Positions 6,283-12,578 of a stretch of DNA of 12,594 nt are shown here, in pieces. Position 1 is the stretch's first letter. Every line of letters starts with the position of its first letter. Below the pieces are notes generated by a model. That model saw only the letters and a list, made by a program, of their open reading frames with translations, searched no databases and was not told where the DNA came from. Origin of the DNA: an uncultured Bacilli bacterium (lineage in GTDB: Bacteria > Bacillota_I > Bacilli_A > RF39 > UBA660); contig CAKOQK010000031.1 of NCBI GenBank assembly GCA_934101225.1, positions 1 through 12,594 on the forward strand, read 5' to 3'. The position numbers and the translations under genes are program-made.

Positions 6283-6305
6283 AAAAAAAGTCTAAACATA
6301 GACTT
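6283..6305 (-). terminator. intrinsic terminator of the DUF1292-like/PQV-rich operon
   Basis: AAGTCTA (6288-6294) and TAGACTT (6299-6305) form a 7-bp stem with the 4-nt loop AACA, followed on the - strand by seven U. It lies 5 nt after the stop codon. Confidence 0.8.
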
Positions 6306-6309
6306 AATT

Positions 6310-7089
6310 TTACATTTTTAATTGTCCTCCGTTACTGGGAGCTTGATCAAATATATTTACGCCTTGATCAAATATATTCACATTTTCTGGTATTGGATTT
6401 TGGACTGGATTTTGAACTAATGACTCTTCTGGTTTATTGTTAAACATGTTTTCCATAGGTGGTTGTTCTTGAATTGGTGCTGGTGTTTGGAAAACTTGTT
6501 CAGTTTTTTCTTGAACTGGTTTATTTGTAATAGTTTCTGATAGGGTATTAGTTATATTTTGTTCTTTTGTTAAAGGTAGATTTTTTATCTTTTCTAGCAT
6601 TTCTTCTAATTTAACGCCAACTTCTTGAACGTGAAGTTGTAAATCATAATAATCTTCTAATAGTTGTTTTTTTAACTCTTCTAAGTTAACTTCTTGAGAT
6701 GCATTATTTGTAACTTCTTGAACTGGTTGGGTTTGTTCAATAATTGGTTGGCTTGCAACAACATTTTCGGTTGGGACTTCAACTGATTGTTGAACTTCTG
6801 GTCCTTCTGGTATTACAACACTTGGATTTTCTACAGTTGGTGTTACTGTAGGAGTATCAACTGTTGTTTGATTTATTGGAGCATCGCTAATTAATGACTC
6901 TTCTTGTTGTACTACTGGTGAACTTTGATTAACAATTTGTTCTACAGCATCTACATTTGTACCATTATTTACAGGTGCAACATTTGCATTTTGCTTTGCC
7001 ATAAATTCTTTATAAGTCGCACTTAATGAACTTAATTGTTCTGCAGTAAGCGCTATTTTCTTCGATTCATTTTGTATTGTTATTGCCAT
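6310..7089 (-). CDS. PQV-rich low-complexity protein with central coiled coil, unknown function
   Basis: 259 aa, not recognised. No signal peptide or membrane helix. Residues 1-35 are an ordered-looking N-terminal segment (ITIQNESKKIALTAEQL). About 100 residues rich in Pro, Val, Gln, Asn and Glu follow. Then comes a predicted coiled coil at ~135-171 (LEELKKQLLEDYYDLQLHVQ and onward), then another PQN-rich tail. The tail has a tandem heptad VNIFDQG/VNIFDQA (~237-250) coded by a 21-bp near-perfect DNA repeat. The frame is open from a TTG upstream, but GGGAGG (7098-7103) sits 8 nt before ATG 7087-7089, fixing the start. That SD lies inside the last codons of the preceding gene and the stop-to-start gap is 2 nt, so translation is probably coupled. 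It may be a scaffold or envelope-associated linker; that is inference from composition only. Confidence 0.7.
   Translation of the reverse strand: MAITIQNESKKIALTAEQLSSLSATYKEFMAKQNANVAPVNNGTNVDAVEQIVNQSSPVVQQEESLISDAPINQTTVDTPTVTPTVENPSVVIPEGPEVQQSVEVPTENVVASQPIIEQTQPVQEVTNNASQEVNLEELKKQLLEDYYDLQLHVQEVGVKLEEMLEKIKNLPLTKEQNITNTLSETITNKPVQEKTEQVFQTPAPIQEQPPMENMFNNKPEESLVQNPVQNPIPENVNIFDQGVNIFDQAPSNGGQLKM
6342..6378 (-). repeat. tandem 21-bp repeat encoding VNIFDQ twice
   Basis: CTTGATCAAATATATT occurs at 6342-6357 and again at 6363-6378, a period of 21 bp (7 codons). A second short tandem (TGGATTTTGGAC / TGGATTTTGAAC, 6394-6417) lies nearby and encodes VQNP twice. The gene's 3' end appears to grow by small tandem duplications. 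Confidence 0.8.
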
Positions 7090-7091
7090 TA

Positions 7092-7376
7092 TTAAGCCTC
7101 CCAATTTAAATATTTAATTTTTTCATTATTATTAGATGTAAGAATAGATTTCATAATGCCTTTGATATTAGTCCATTCTTCATCGCTCATCATATCTGAT
7201 AGAGCATTTCCATTTGATACTTCAGATACATACATTTTTACTAAATCATTTTCTACTTTTTCATTTAAAGTATAAAATACATATTTTTTACTATTCGGAA
7301 CATATTCGAAATAACTAATTAGCTCTGCTTTTATTACTTCTCCATTTACCCTTTTTAATTCAATATTAGTATTCAT
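7092..7376 (-). CDS. DUF1292-like small protein (YrzB type)
   Basis: 94 aa, soluble. The pattern F-Y...KKYVFYTL......KMYVSEV......LSDMMSDEEWTNIKGIMKSIL follows the DUF1292/YrzB shape: two strands 'Yvlf', a strand 'vyv', then 'l..i.ddEEW..i..vf'. The function of that family is unknown. An upstream in-frame GTG (7386-7388) overlaps the GAGG SD at 7383-7386, so ATG 7374-7376 is the start. First gene of a two-gene operon with the PQV-rich protein, to which it is probably translationally coupled. Confidence 0.65.
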   Translation of the reverse strand: MNTNIELKRVNGEVIKAELISYFEYVPNSKKYVFYTLNEKVENDLVKMYVSEVSNGNALSDMMSDEEWTNIKGIMKSILTSNNNEKIKYLNWEA

Positions 7377-7400
7377 AAAATTCCTCACTATTCTAATAAA

Positions 7401-7429
7401 ATACTACCACAAAAAAATTAGTATATCAA
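7401..7429 (-). promoter_or_regulatory. promoter of the DUF1292-like operon, overlapping yutD's terminator
   Basis: TTGATA (complement of 7424-7429, 5/6 to -35) and TAGTAT (complement of 7401-7406, 4/6 to -10) are 17 bp apart. The -35 lies in the loop of the yutD terminator hairpin, so one DNA segment ends one unit and starts the next. Confidence 0.4.
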
Positions 7430-7440
7430 CTAATTTTTTT
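7411..7440 (-). terminator. intrinsic terminator of the yunB-yutD unit
   Basis: A perfect 11-bp inverted repeat, AAAAAAATTAG (7411-7421) and CTAATTTTTTT (7430-7440), with an 8-nt loop. The TGA stop of yutD (7426-7428) is in the loop, and the 3' arm itself supplies seven U. Confidence 0.7.
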
Positions 7441-7704
7441 AATAACAAAATATTTTGCATCAACTGCACAATTATCTTTTAAATACTTATTTAAATTATT
7501 ATAGTTATTATAATCTTTAACTAATTTATTTTTAGAGTCATAAAATCCTTTTAATCTTAATTTACTATAAGCCCAATCACCTACAACATAGTCAAAATTA
7601 TCAAAATAATCAGTTAGTTTTTCTTTAACTACTTCCTCATCAAATCCATTTTTATAATCTTTAATTAATGTATAAGTATTTTTATTAAATGTATAATTTT
7701 TCAA
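7426..7704 (-). CDS. yutD: YutD family protein (DUF1027)
   Basis: 92 aa. The body matches YutD of Bacillus closely: YTLIKDYKNGFDEE at ~11-24 and VGDWAYSKLRLKGFY at 41-55 (YutD: 'ELV.dhrNGFNEE' and 'YIVGDWGYNQLRLKGFYED'), closing with CAVDAKYFVIKK ('CNFGCAYFVLRK'). The molecular function is unknown; the family is widespread in Bacilli. It starts with TTG at 7702-7704: there is no ATG nearby, and a strong SD (GGGGTGAT, overlapping the previous gene's GGGTGA end) precedes it at the right distance. The gap to the upstream gene is 5 nt. It ends in TGA inside its terminator loop, direct evidence that TGA is a stop in this genome. Confidence 0.9.
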   Translation of the reverse strand: MKNYTFNKNTYTLIKDYKNGFDEEVVKEKLTDYFDNFDYVVGDWAYSKLRLKGFYDSKNKLVKDYNNYNNLNKYLKDNCAVDAKYFVIKKIS

Positions 7705-7709
7705 CTAAA

Positions 7710-8483
7710 TCACCCCAATATCGCTATTAAAAAGCCAATAAATATTTCTGTTAAAACGATACTAAAAAGTACCAATGTATCTACTATACCATTTCCACTA
7801 GATAAAACCAATTTAAATGGATTCAAATTATGTATTTTTTCATTATTTTCTTCCTCTGTAATAATCATACTGTTTATTTCATTTACTTTTAAATTAGATA
7901 ATTGTTTAACTTCATTAAGTGAAAGTCCATGTTTTTCATATAAAGTTTTAGTTAATAAATCAGGTTCTATTTCTTCAAATACATAATCATGTTTATATAA
8001 ATAAATATTTCTTTTAATAACCCATAAATTTATAGCATCATCAATATTATTAGTTGCTAAATCTAATATTTTTTTAAGTCTTATTTCTTTAACACTTAAA
8101 TAATAATCATAATATTCAATTTCTTCTTTACTTAATCCTTTATATAAATTCTTAAGTAATATCATCTTTATTAATATTTCATGAATTGTAATAACTGAAT
8201 CAGTATATGTACCTTTAGCACCTTGTAACCAACTATTATAATCATTTAAAGCATTTATAAATTTATTTGTATCTTCACTTGATAATCCATAAACTTGTAA
8301 ATTAGTAATAAATGTTCTTTCATACTTAGTTTTATAAGGAACTATGATATTAATTCGATCATATATTTTAACTAATAATTCTATTATTGTTAACTCATAG
8401 TAATGACTACTTGAATAAGGTTTATCACTTATTTTATTTATATAAGCATTTAATCCATTGGTTATAGCTTCATTTATAAACAT
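7710..8483 (-). CDS. unknown protein with C-terminal membrane anchor, between yunB and yutD
   Basis: 257 aa, not recognised. About 230 helical, charged, Leu/Ile/Tyr-rich residues with no enzyme motif that I can identify. A single hydrophobic segment (VDTLVLFSIVLTEIFIGFL) then runs to the very C-terminus, a tail-anchored layout with the bulk of the protein likely in the cytoplasm. Two SDs are present: AGGTGA (8489-8494) serves ATG 8483, and a second AAGGTGA (8500-8506) could serve an in-frame GTG at 8492; ATG is preferred. It lies in a yunB-[this]-yutD run without terminators. The sporulation-linked context makes an envelope or forespore role possible but not shown. Confidence 0.65.
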   Translation of the reverse strand: MFINEAITNGLNAYINKISDKPYSSSHYYELTIIELLVKIYDRINIIVPYKTKYERTFITNLQVYGLSSEDTNKFINALNDYNSWLQGAKGTYTDSVITIHEILIKMILLKNLYKGLSKEEIEYYDYYLSVKEIRLKKILDLATNNIDDAINLWVIKRNIYLYKHDYVFEEIEPDLLTKTLYEKHGLSLNEVKQLSNLKVNEINSMIITEEENNEKIHNLNPFKLVLSSGNGIVDTLVLFSIVLTEIFIGFLIAILG

Positions 8484-8533
8484 TTGATTCACCTTTACTC
8501 ACCTTCTTACTATAAAAATAATATATCATACTT

Positions 8534-9235
8534 TTAAGATAAATTAAAGATATCACTTTGAGTTTTAAAATTACTTCCATAATATGTAGGTATTTTCCCA
8601 TTTATAACTTTACTAGCAATTAAAATATCAAAGTTATTTTCTATTTCTTTATTATTATAAGGTACAATAATGTTACTTATAACTTTAAAATTTACATACA
8701 TATCTAATTTTATAGTATTTATTCCATAGGTATTAACATTAGTTTTAACAGAACTATCAATTGTCTTTAAAAAATTAATTCTTGATTTAACTTTAGGTCC
8801 TATATTTGTTATATAAATATTAGATGTATAGTTATAAAATGGTACTTCTATTATGATATTATTATTAGAAACTGTATATTTATAATAGTATTTATATTCA
8901 TTAGAATTAGATATAGTATTTATAACATTATTTTTAATCTCTAATAATAGATCATAAGTATTTTCTACGTTATAATTGATGCTTTCTATTTCTTTTTGTT
9001 CATTATAATTAAACTCAATTAAATCATTTATATTATATTTTTTTAATATTTCATTTTTAATACTTGAATTAACTATATCAATAATTAGATCATTTATAAG
9101 TGTTTCAGATATTTTAATAATATTATCAGAACTTTTTTTACCAATCGTATCTAACATTGTATATGTTAATAAGAATATTATAAGTAATATGTATATAATT
9201 ATTCTCTTATTATCAATTTGTTTTCTTAGTTTCAT
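8534..9235 (-). CDS. yunB: YunB-like sporulation protein
   Basis: 233 aa. One N-terminal membrane helix (~11-29), with the rest exposed outside the cytoplasm. The C-terminal half matches YunB: IEVPFYNYTSNIYITNIGP (129-147, family 'i.iPlG...g..l..GP.i'), TYGINTIKLDMYV (169-181, family 'tyGINns...iyl.i'), a 'vi.P' strand near 187-192, and VINGKIPTYY (210-219, family 'VIqGevP.yY'). In B. subtilis YunB is made in the mother cell under sigma-E and is needed for efficient sporulation. The sequence is fast-evolving but intact. There is no SD before the ATG, and only a TATAAT (9261-9266, - strand) about 25 nt upstream. Heads a likely operon with the next two genes. Confidence 0.75.
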   Translation of the reverse strand: MKLRKQIDNKRIIIYILLIIFLLTYTMLDTIGKKSSDNIIKISETLINDLIIDIVNSSIKNEILKKYNINDLIEFNYNEQKEIESINYNVENTYDLLLEIKNNVINTISNSNEYKYYYKYTVSNNNIIIEVPFYNYTSNIYITNIGPKVKSRINFLKTIDSSVKTNVNTYGINTIKLDMYVNFKVISNIIVPYNNKEIENNFDILIASKVINGKIPTYYGSNFKTQSDIFNLS

Positions 9236-9268
9236 AATAAAATATATGAAAGATTAAGTATTATATTA

Positions 9269-9303
9269 AAAAAGATAATAACTTATTTCATTTATTATCT
9301 TTT
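9269..9303 (-). terminator. intrinsic terminator of the toxin-antitoxin operon
   Basis: AAAGATAATAA (9272-9282) and TTATTATCTTT (9293-9303) form a perfect 11-bp stem with a 10-nt loop. It overlaps the toxin's TAA stop (9302-9304) and ends in U on the - strand. Confidence 0.75.
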
Positions 9304-9619
9304 ATTCTAATATGTTATATATATTCATCTTATTATATAGAACTCTTACAATAGTAATTAATTTATCTTGTTCATTTATTAAATAAAACATTAAAAAATT
9401 TTGAATTTTTAAACATCTATATGTATTTTCCAATTTTTGTTTTTTATTTGTATAATATTCTGGTGCTCCATAGGGGAATAACAAAATTTTTTTTGTAGCA
9501 TTTATAAAATTTTTCATCAATTTGTTTGAAGCCTTATTATTTTTTAAATTATGTGAAACATAGTATATTATGTTATCCATGTCTTTTTTGGCAACAGGTA
9601 AAATTTCTAATTTATACAT
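9302..9619 (-). CDS. RelE/ParE-superfamily toxin of a type II toxin-antitoxin pair
   Basis: 105 aa. The small basic RelE/ParE fold is evident: N-terminal strand YKLEILPVAKKDMDNIIYYV (2-21), helix pair to ~45, FPYGAPEY (48-55) corresponding to the family 'l...P..G.p', strands YRCLKIQNFLMFYLINEQDK (67-86), and the final strand ITIVRVLYNKMNIYNIL (88-104), where 'ivRvlh.r.n...iL' is the family hallmark. RelE types cut mRNA in the ribosome and ParE types poison gyrase; the motifs do not decide between them. The ATG is 2 nt after the antitoxin stop, and its SD (GAGAGG) is within the antitoxin's last two codons, so expression is coupled. The gene appears complete. Confidence 0.85.
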   Translation of the reverse strand: MYKLEILPVAKKDMDNIIYYVSHNLKNNKASNKLMKNFINATKKILLFPYGAPEYYTNKKQKLENTYRCLKIQNFLMFYLINEQDKLITIVRVLYNKMNIYNILE

Positions 9620-9621
9620 AT

Positions 9622-9903
9622 TTACCTCTCGTTTATAATGTTATTCATACTTTCTTCAATTTCACTTATAGAATATCTTTTTTTTGTGTTTTTCATTTCT
9701 TTTTCTGCTTCTTTTAACTTTTGATATATAATTTCATTAGAAATATCTGATTTAACTTCAAATGGTAATTTTTGTTCTCTAATTACAGATTTAATGAACA
9801 TATTAACTGCTGTTGATACATTCATCCCAACATTTTCACAAAATTGTTCAAAAATCTTTTTGTCATCAGCATTTACTCTTACATTAATAGTCATTGATTC
9901 CAT
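9622..9903 (-). CDS. RelB/DinJ-family antitoxin
   Basis: 93 aa. The N-terminal ribbon-helix-helix segment (MTINVRVNADDKKIFEQFCE) continues with the diagnostic RelB/DinJ helix NVGMNVSTAVNMFIKSVIRE and KLPFEV (~24-53), the 'lGl..s.A...F...v...g.iPFe' block. An acidic/basic C-terminal tail (~58-93) would wrap the toxin. It binds DNA as a dimer to repress its own operon and neutralises the toxin encoded 2 nt downstream. SD AGAGG lies 6-7 nt before the ATG. Confidence 0.9.
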   Translation of the reverse strand: MESMTINVRVNADDKKIFEQFCENVGMNVSTAVNMFIKSVIREQKLPFEVKSDISNEIIYQKLKEAEKEMKNTKKRYSISEIEESMNNIINER

Positions 9904-9925
9904 ATTTTTCCTCTTTTCTAAGATA

Positions 9926-9954
9926 ATTATATATTATTTTTTATGATATTTCAA
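9926..9954 (-). promoter_or_regulatory. promoter of the relBE-type operon
   Basis: TTGAAA (complement of 9949-9954), exactly 17 bp, then a perfect TATAAT (complement of 9926-9931). Transcription would begin near 9919, 16 nt upstream of the antitoxin ATG. Confidence 0.75.
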
Positions 9955-9983
9955 TACATTGTATATACAATTAATTACATTGT
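9955..9983 (-). promoter_or_regulatory. operator-like palindrome and direct repeat upstream of the toxin-antitoxin promoter
   Basis: ATTGTATATACAAT (9958-9971) is a perfect 14-bp palindrome abutting the -35. TACATTGT occurs at 9955-9962 and 9976-9983, 21 bp apart, i.e. two helical turns on one face. This is the expected layout for cooperative binding of ribbon-helix-helix antitoxin dimers. Binding is inferred. Confidence 0.55.
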
Positions 9984-10020
9984 CATGATAAGTAATTAAA
10001 ATATATTTTAAAATATAATT

Positions 10021-10054
10021 AAAAAAAGAATCTAAATTGCTTTAAATTCTTTTT
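10021..10054 (-). terminator. intrinsic terminator of ftsAZ
   Basis: A 14-bp stem (10023-10036 with 10041-10054, one G-U wobble) with the tetraloop TTGC, followed on the - strand by a run of U (complement of 10021-10027). It lies 7 nt past the ftsZ stop. Confidence 0.85.
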
Positions 10055-10060
10055 ATTTTC

Positions 10061-11113
10061 TTAAAAATTATCTCTATCTCTTAAAAATGGTGGAATGTCA
10101 TAATCATTGTCATCATCTAAGAATCTTTTCTTTGGTTCTTCAGTTTTTTCTTCAGGTTTATTATCATCATCTTCAAAACCTGTCGCAATAACAGTAACAA
10201 TTACTTCATCATTTAAATTTTCATTAATAACTGCACCAAAGATAATATTAATATCGTTATTAGCACTTTGTCTTACTACTTCAGCAGCATCTTCTGCTTC
10301 AAATAAAGTTAAGCTTGTTCCACCTGTAACATTTATAATAGCGTCTTTTGCACCTACAATACTTGTTTCTAAAAGTGGTGATGACACTGCTTGTTTTGCA
10401 GCTTCAATAGCTCTATTTTCACCAACACCTAAACCAATACCTATTAGTGCGCTACCACGTTTTTCCATAACTGTTTTTACATCGGCAAAGTCTAAGTTTA
10501 CTAAACCAGATACAGCGATTAAATCACTTATTGATTGAACACCACGATGTAATACATTATCAACTTCTTTAAATGCTTCTAACATTGGAGTTGATTTATC
10601 AATAATATCTCTTAATCTATCATTTGGAATAACAATTAATGTATCAACATGTTTTTTAAGTTCATCAATACCTAAAATAGCATGTTCCATTCTTCTTCTT
10701 CCTTCAAATCTAAAAGGTTTTGTTACTATTCCAATTGTTAAAGCACCTAATTCTTGAGCAATTTCCGCAATTACAGGGGCAGCACCCGTTCCAGTTCCAC
10801 CACCCATACCACAAGTTACAAACACCATGTCTGCTCCTTTTAGAGCTTCTTTAATTTCATCTTTACTTTCAATAGCAGCTTCTCTACCAACCTCAGGGTT
10901 AGCACCAGCCCCTAATCCATTAGTAATTGTTTTACCAATTTGTAATTTATTACTAGCCTTAGAAGCATTTAATACTTGTAAATCTGTATTAGCAACAATA
11001 AATTCAACACCTTTAACTCCTGATTCAATCATTCTATTAACAGCGTTGTTTCCACCACCACCAACACCAATTACTTTTATCTTTGCAATTTGATCCATTT
11101 CTAATCCAAACAT
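10061..11113 (-). CDS. ftsZ: cell division protein FtsZ
   Basis: 350 aa, full length. A tubulin-like GTPase that forms the Z-ring at mid-cell. N-terminal GTPase domain: GVGGGGNNAVNRM (16-28), NTDLQVL (42-48), the GTP-binding G-box GGGTGTG (104-110), TKPFRFEGRRR (131-141), PNDRL (163-167). The T7 synergy loop NLDFADVK (206-213) holds N206, D208 and D211 needed for GTP hydrolysis in the polymer. A short acidic linker follows, then a C-terminal conserved peptide DIPPFLRDR (~340-348), the docking site for FtsA and other partners. SD GGAGAG lies 5-7 nt before ATG. Second gene of ftsA-ftsZ with a 15-nt gap. The codon and base usage of the gene is the least AT-rich in the window, as expected for a highly expressed conserved gene. 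Confidence 0.98.
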   Translation of the reverse strand: MFGLEMDQIAKIKVIGVGGGGNNAVNRMIESGVKGVEFIVANTDLQVLNASKASNKLQIGKTITNGLGAGANPEVGREAAIESKDEIKEALKGADMVFVTCGMGGGTGTGAAPVIAEIAQELGALTIGIVTKPFRFEGRRRMEHAILGIDELKKHVDTLIVIPNDRLRDIIDKSTPMLEAFKEVDNVLHRGVQSISDLIAVSGLVNLDFADVKTVMEKRGSALIGIGLGVGENRAIEAAKQAVSSPLLETSIVGAKDAIINVTGGTSLTLFEAEDAAEVVRQSANNDINIIFGAVINENLNDEVIVTVIATGFEDDDNKPEEKTEEPKKRFLDDDNDYDIPPFLRDRDNF

Positions 11114-11128
11114 AATTACTCTCCTTTA

Positions 11129-12361
11129 TTAATCATCAAAAAAGTATCCTACAACTTTAGAAATAAGTGAATTCTTTGATGTATCCTTTTCATTTACTGT
11201 ACACATAGCATCAATTTCTTCTTCACTAAAACTAGTAAAATCTTTATTTCTAAGCATTAGTTTACCATTAAAATATTTAAGCATTCCAAGAGCAACACTA
11301 TAAGAATTATCTCTTGCTCCTAAATTATTAATCTTACCTATTTTACCATTTTTATTAAATACATTATTTATTAAGAGGTTAATATCCTTAATTTCAGATA
11401 AACCGCCTGTTATAATTATATAACTAATTTCTTTTTTTGTTAAGAGGTTAATGTTCTTTTTTATAACTTTAAGAAGATTATCCATTTTTTCACTTACTAA
11501 ACTAGTTAATTCATATTGATTTATCTCTATTTCCACTCCATCTTTATTAACTAATTTAATTTTTTCTTTTTCATCAGCGTTATTTATTACGGCTAGAGCA
11601 AGTTTTTCTTTTAAATACTCTGTTTCATTTCTTTTTAAGTTATATTTAGTAGCTATCTCTTTATCTATATAAAATCCACCATCTTCAATAACTTTATTAT
11701 TAATAAATATTCCTTTAGAAAAAATACTTATATTTGTAGTAGTATATCCTAAATTAACAATAGCAATATTTTTCTTATCTAACTCTGGATTCTTAAAATT
11801 ATAATAATCTACTAGACCAGTTGTTGTAATATCAATTATATCTAAATTACAACTAGCAATTACACTAGCTAAGTCATAAACTGTTTTTTTATCAGTTGAA
11901 ACTAATATACTTTTTACGGATAAAATATTTCCATGTTTGCCAAATGGTTTATAAGTTTCTTCATCATCTACTTTAAAGATAATTGGTAAAGTACAAATAA
12001 GTTCATTTCTTGGATCTATTTTATTTTTACTTACATCTTGTAAAAGTCTTACTATATCGTTACTAGTTACTGTTCCATCGAGAGTATCTACTCTACCATC
12101 TGTTAATTGAAATTCTAAAGAATCAGTTGGAACATTTAGTATAACTTTTCTTAATTTTATATTTAAATCTTCTTCTATTTTATTTAAAGCATTCTTAAGT
12201 TCTTCTACTAATATTTCTTTATTAATTATATAGTTATTTTTATATCCTCTACAAGTAACTTTTGTGGCACTTAAAATATTGAGTTTATTATTTATAAACT
12301 CACCTACAATTATTTTTATCGTATTTGATCCAATATCTAAGCTACTAAAAATCTTTCTCAT
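11129..12361 (-). CDS. ftsA: cell division protein FtsA (divergent)
   Basis: 410 aa. An actin-fold ATPase that tethers FtsZ to the membrane. Phosphate-1 motif SLDIGSNTIKIIVGE (7-21), the SHS2 (1C) region following at ~80-165, the phosphate-2 region IVNLGYTTTNISIF (201-214), adenosine motif IIITGGLSEI (315-324), and a C-terminal amphipathic helix SLISKVVGYFF (398-408) for membrane binding. In phosphate-2, Asn203 and Tyr206 stand where many actin-fold proteins have Asp and Gly (DIGGGT), so nucleotide handling may differ. Preceded by a consensus promoter and transcribed with ftsZ. No ftsQ, murein-synthesis or sepF genes are adjacent, so ftsAZ here lies outside a full division/cell-wall cluster. 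Confidence 0.93.
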   Translation of the reverse strand: MRKIFSSLDIGSNTIKIIVGEFINNKLNILSATKVTCRGYKNNYIINKEILVEELKNALNKIEEDLNIKLRKVILNVPTDSLEFQLTDGRVDTLDGTVTSNDIVRLLQDVSKNKIDPRNELICTLPIIFKVDDEETYKPFGKHGNILSVKSILVSTDKKTVYDLASVIASCNLDIIDITTTGLVDYYNFKNPELDKKNIAIVNLGYTTTNISIFSKGIFINNKVIEDGGFYIDKEIATKYNLKRNETEYLKEKLALAVINNADEKEKIKLVNKDGVEIEINQYELTSLVSEKMDNLLKVIKKNINLLTKKEISYIIITGGLSEIKDINLLINNVFNKNGKIGKINNLGARDNSYSVALGMLKYFNGKLMLRNKDFTSFSEEEIDAMCTVNEKDTSKNSLISKVVGYFFDD

Positions 12362-12384
12362 AACTATTTCTCTTTCTATTATGA

Positions 12385-12413
12385 ATTATACTATAATTAT
12401 TTATATATTTCAA
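12385..12413 (-). promoter_or_regulatory. sigma-A promoter of ftsAZ
   Basis: TTGAAA (complement of 12408-12413), exactly 17 bp, then a perfect TATAAT (complement of 12385-12390). Transcription would begin near 12378, 17 nt upstream of the ftsA ATG. Confidence 0.75.
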
Positions 12414-12423
12414 AGAAAATGTT

Positions 12424-12429
12424 ATACTA
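12424..12429 (+). promoter_or_regulatory. -10 element for the small rightward reading frame
   Basis: TATACT (5/6) lies 18 nt before the start at 12448, with SD AGAGG (12435-12439) between. The 17-bp-spaced -35 position (12401-12406) is poor and overlaps the divergent ftsA promoter. Confidence 0.35.
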
Positions 12430-12447
12430 TTTTTAGAGGTAATGAAT

Positions 12448-12528
12448 ATGAAAACAAGTTTTTTAATTTTAGTAAATAAAATGATTACAAAAGTATGCAG
12501 GTTATTTGGATATAATGCCCTAGTTTGA
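12448..12528 (+). CDS. 26-codon reading frame with good SD; tiny peptide or truncated gene start
   Basis: The frame reads MKTSFLILVNKMITKVCRLF then GYNALV and stops at TGA. SD AGAGG (12435-12439) is 8 nt before this ATG; an in-frame ATG at 12442 is too close to the SD. A -10-like element precedes it and an intrinsic terminator follows 23 nt after the stop, so a complete short transcription unit is visible. The pattern 'K...l.nK.i...CrlfG' resembles the N-terminus of MurT-type Mur ligases, where an Arg/Gly-rich '..LPG' motif would come next. The frame could therefore be the decayed 5' end of such a gene, or a leader peptide before an attenuator. None of these is established. Confidence 0.4.
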   Translation: MKTSFLILVNKMITKVCRLFGYNALV

Positions 12529-12551
12529 CAGTTGTTAAATAAAACTTGTTG

Positions 12552-12578
12552 CTAGATACCATAAAATCTAGTTTTTTT
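12552..12578 (+). terminator. intrinsic terminator at right end
   Basis: CTAGAT (12552-12557) and ATCTAG (12566-12571) form a 6-bp stem with an 8-nt loop, followed directly by seven T (12572-12578). It would end the short transcript from about 12436, or attenuate one continuing off the right edge. Confidence 0.65.

Noticed and set aside
9526..9717. 63-codon + strand frame opposite the toxin-antitoxin genes
   Set aside because: Phe/Tyr/Cys-rich antisense artefact of an AT-rich coding region; no SD.
10107..11093. Two + strand frames opposite ftsZ
   Set aside because: Ser/Ala/Pro-rich antisense shadows of the FtsZ codons; FtsZ is certain on the other strand.
12264..12479. 71-codon + strand frame over the ftsA start
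   Set aside because: It crosses the ftsA coding start and both promoters; the 26-codon frame inside the region has the SD and the terminator instead.
12559..12571. CCATAAAATCTAG shared with 2852-2864, as a possible second IS66 end or attachment site
   Set aside because: Thirteen AT-rich bases shared once in 12.6 kb are about what chance gives, the right-hand copy is explained by a terminator hairpin, and nothing else of the flank is shared.
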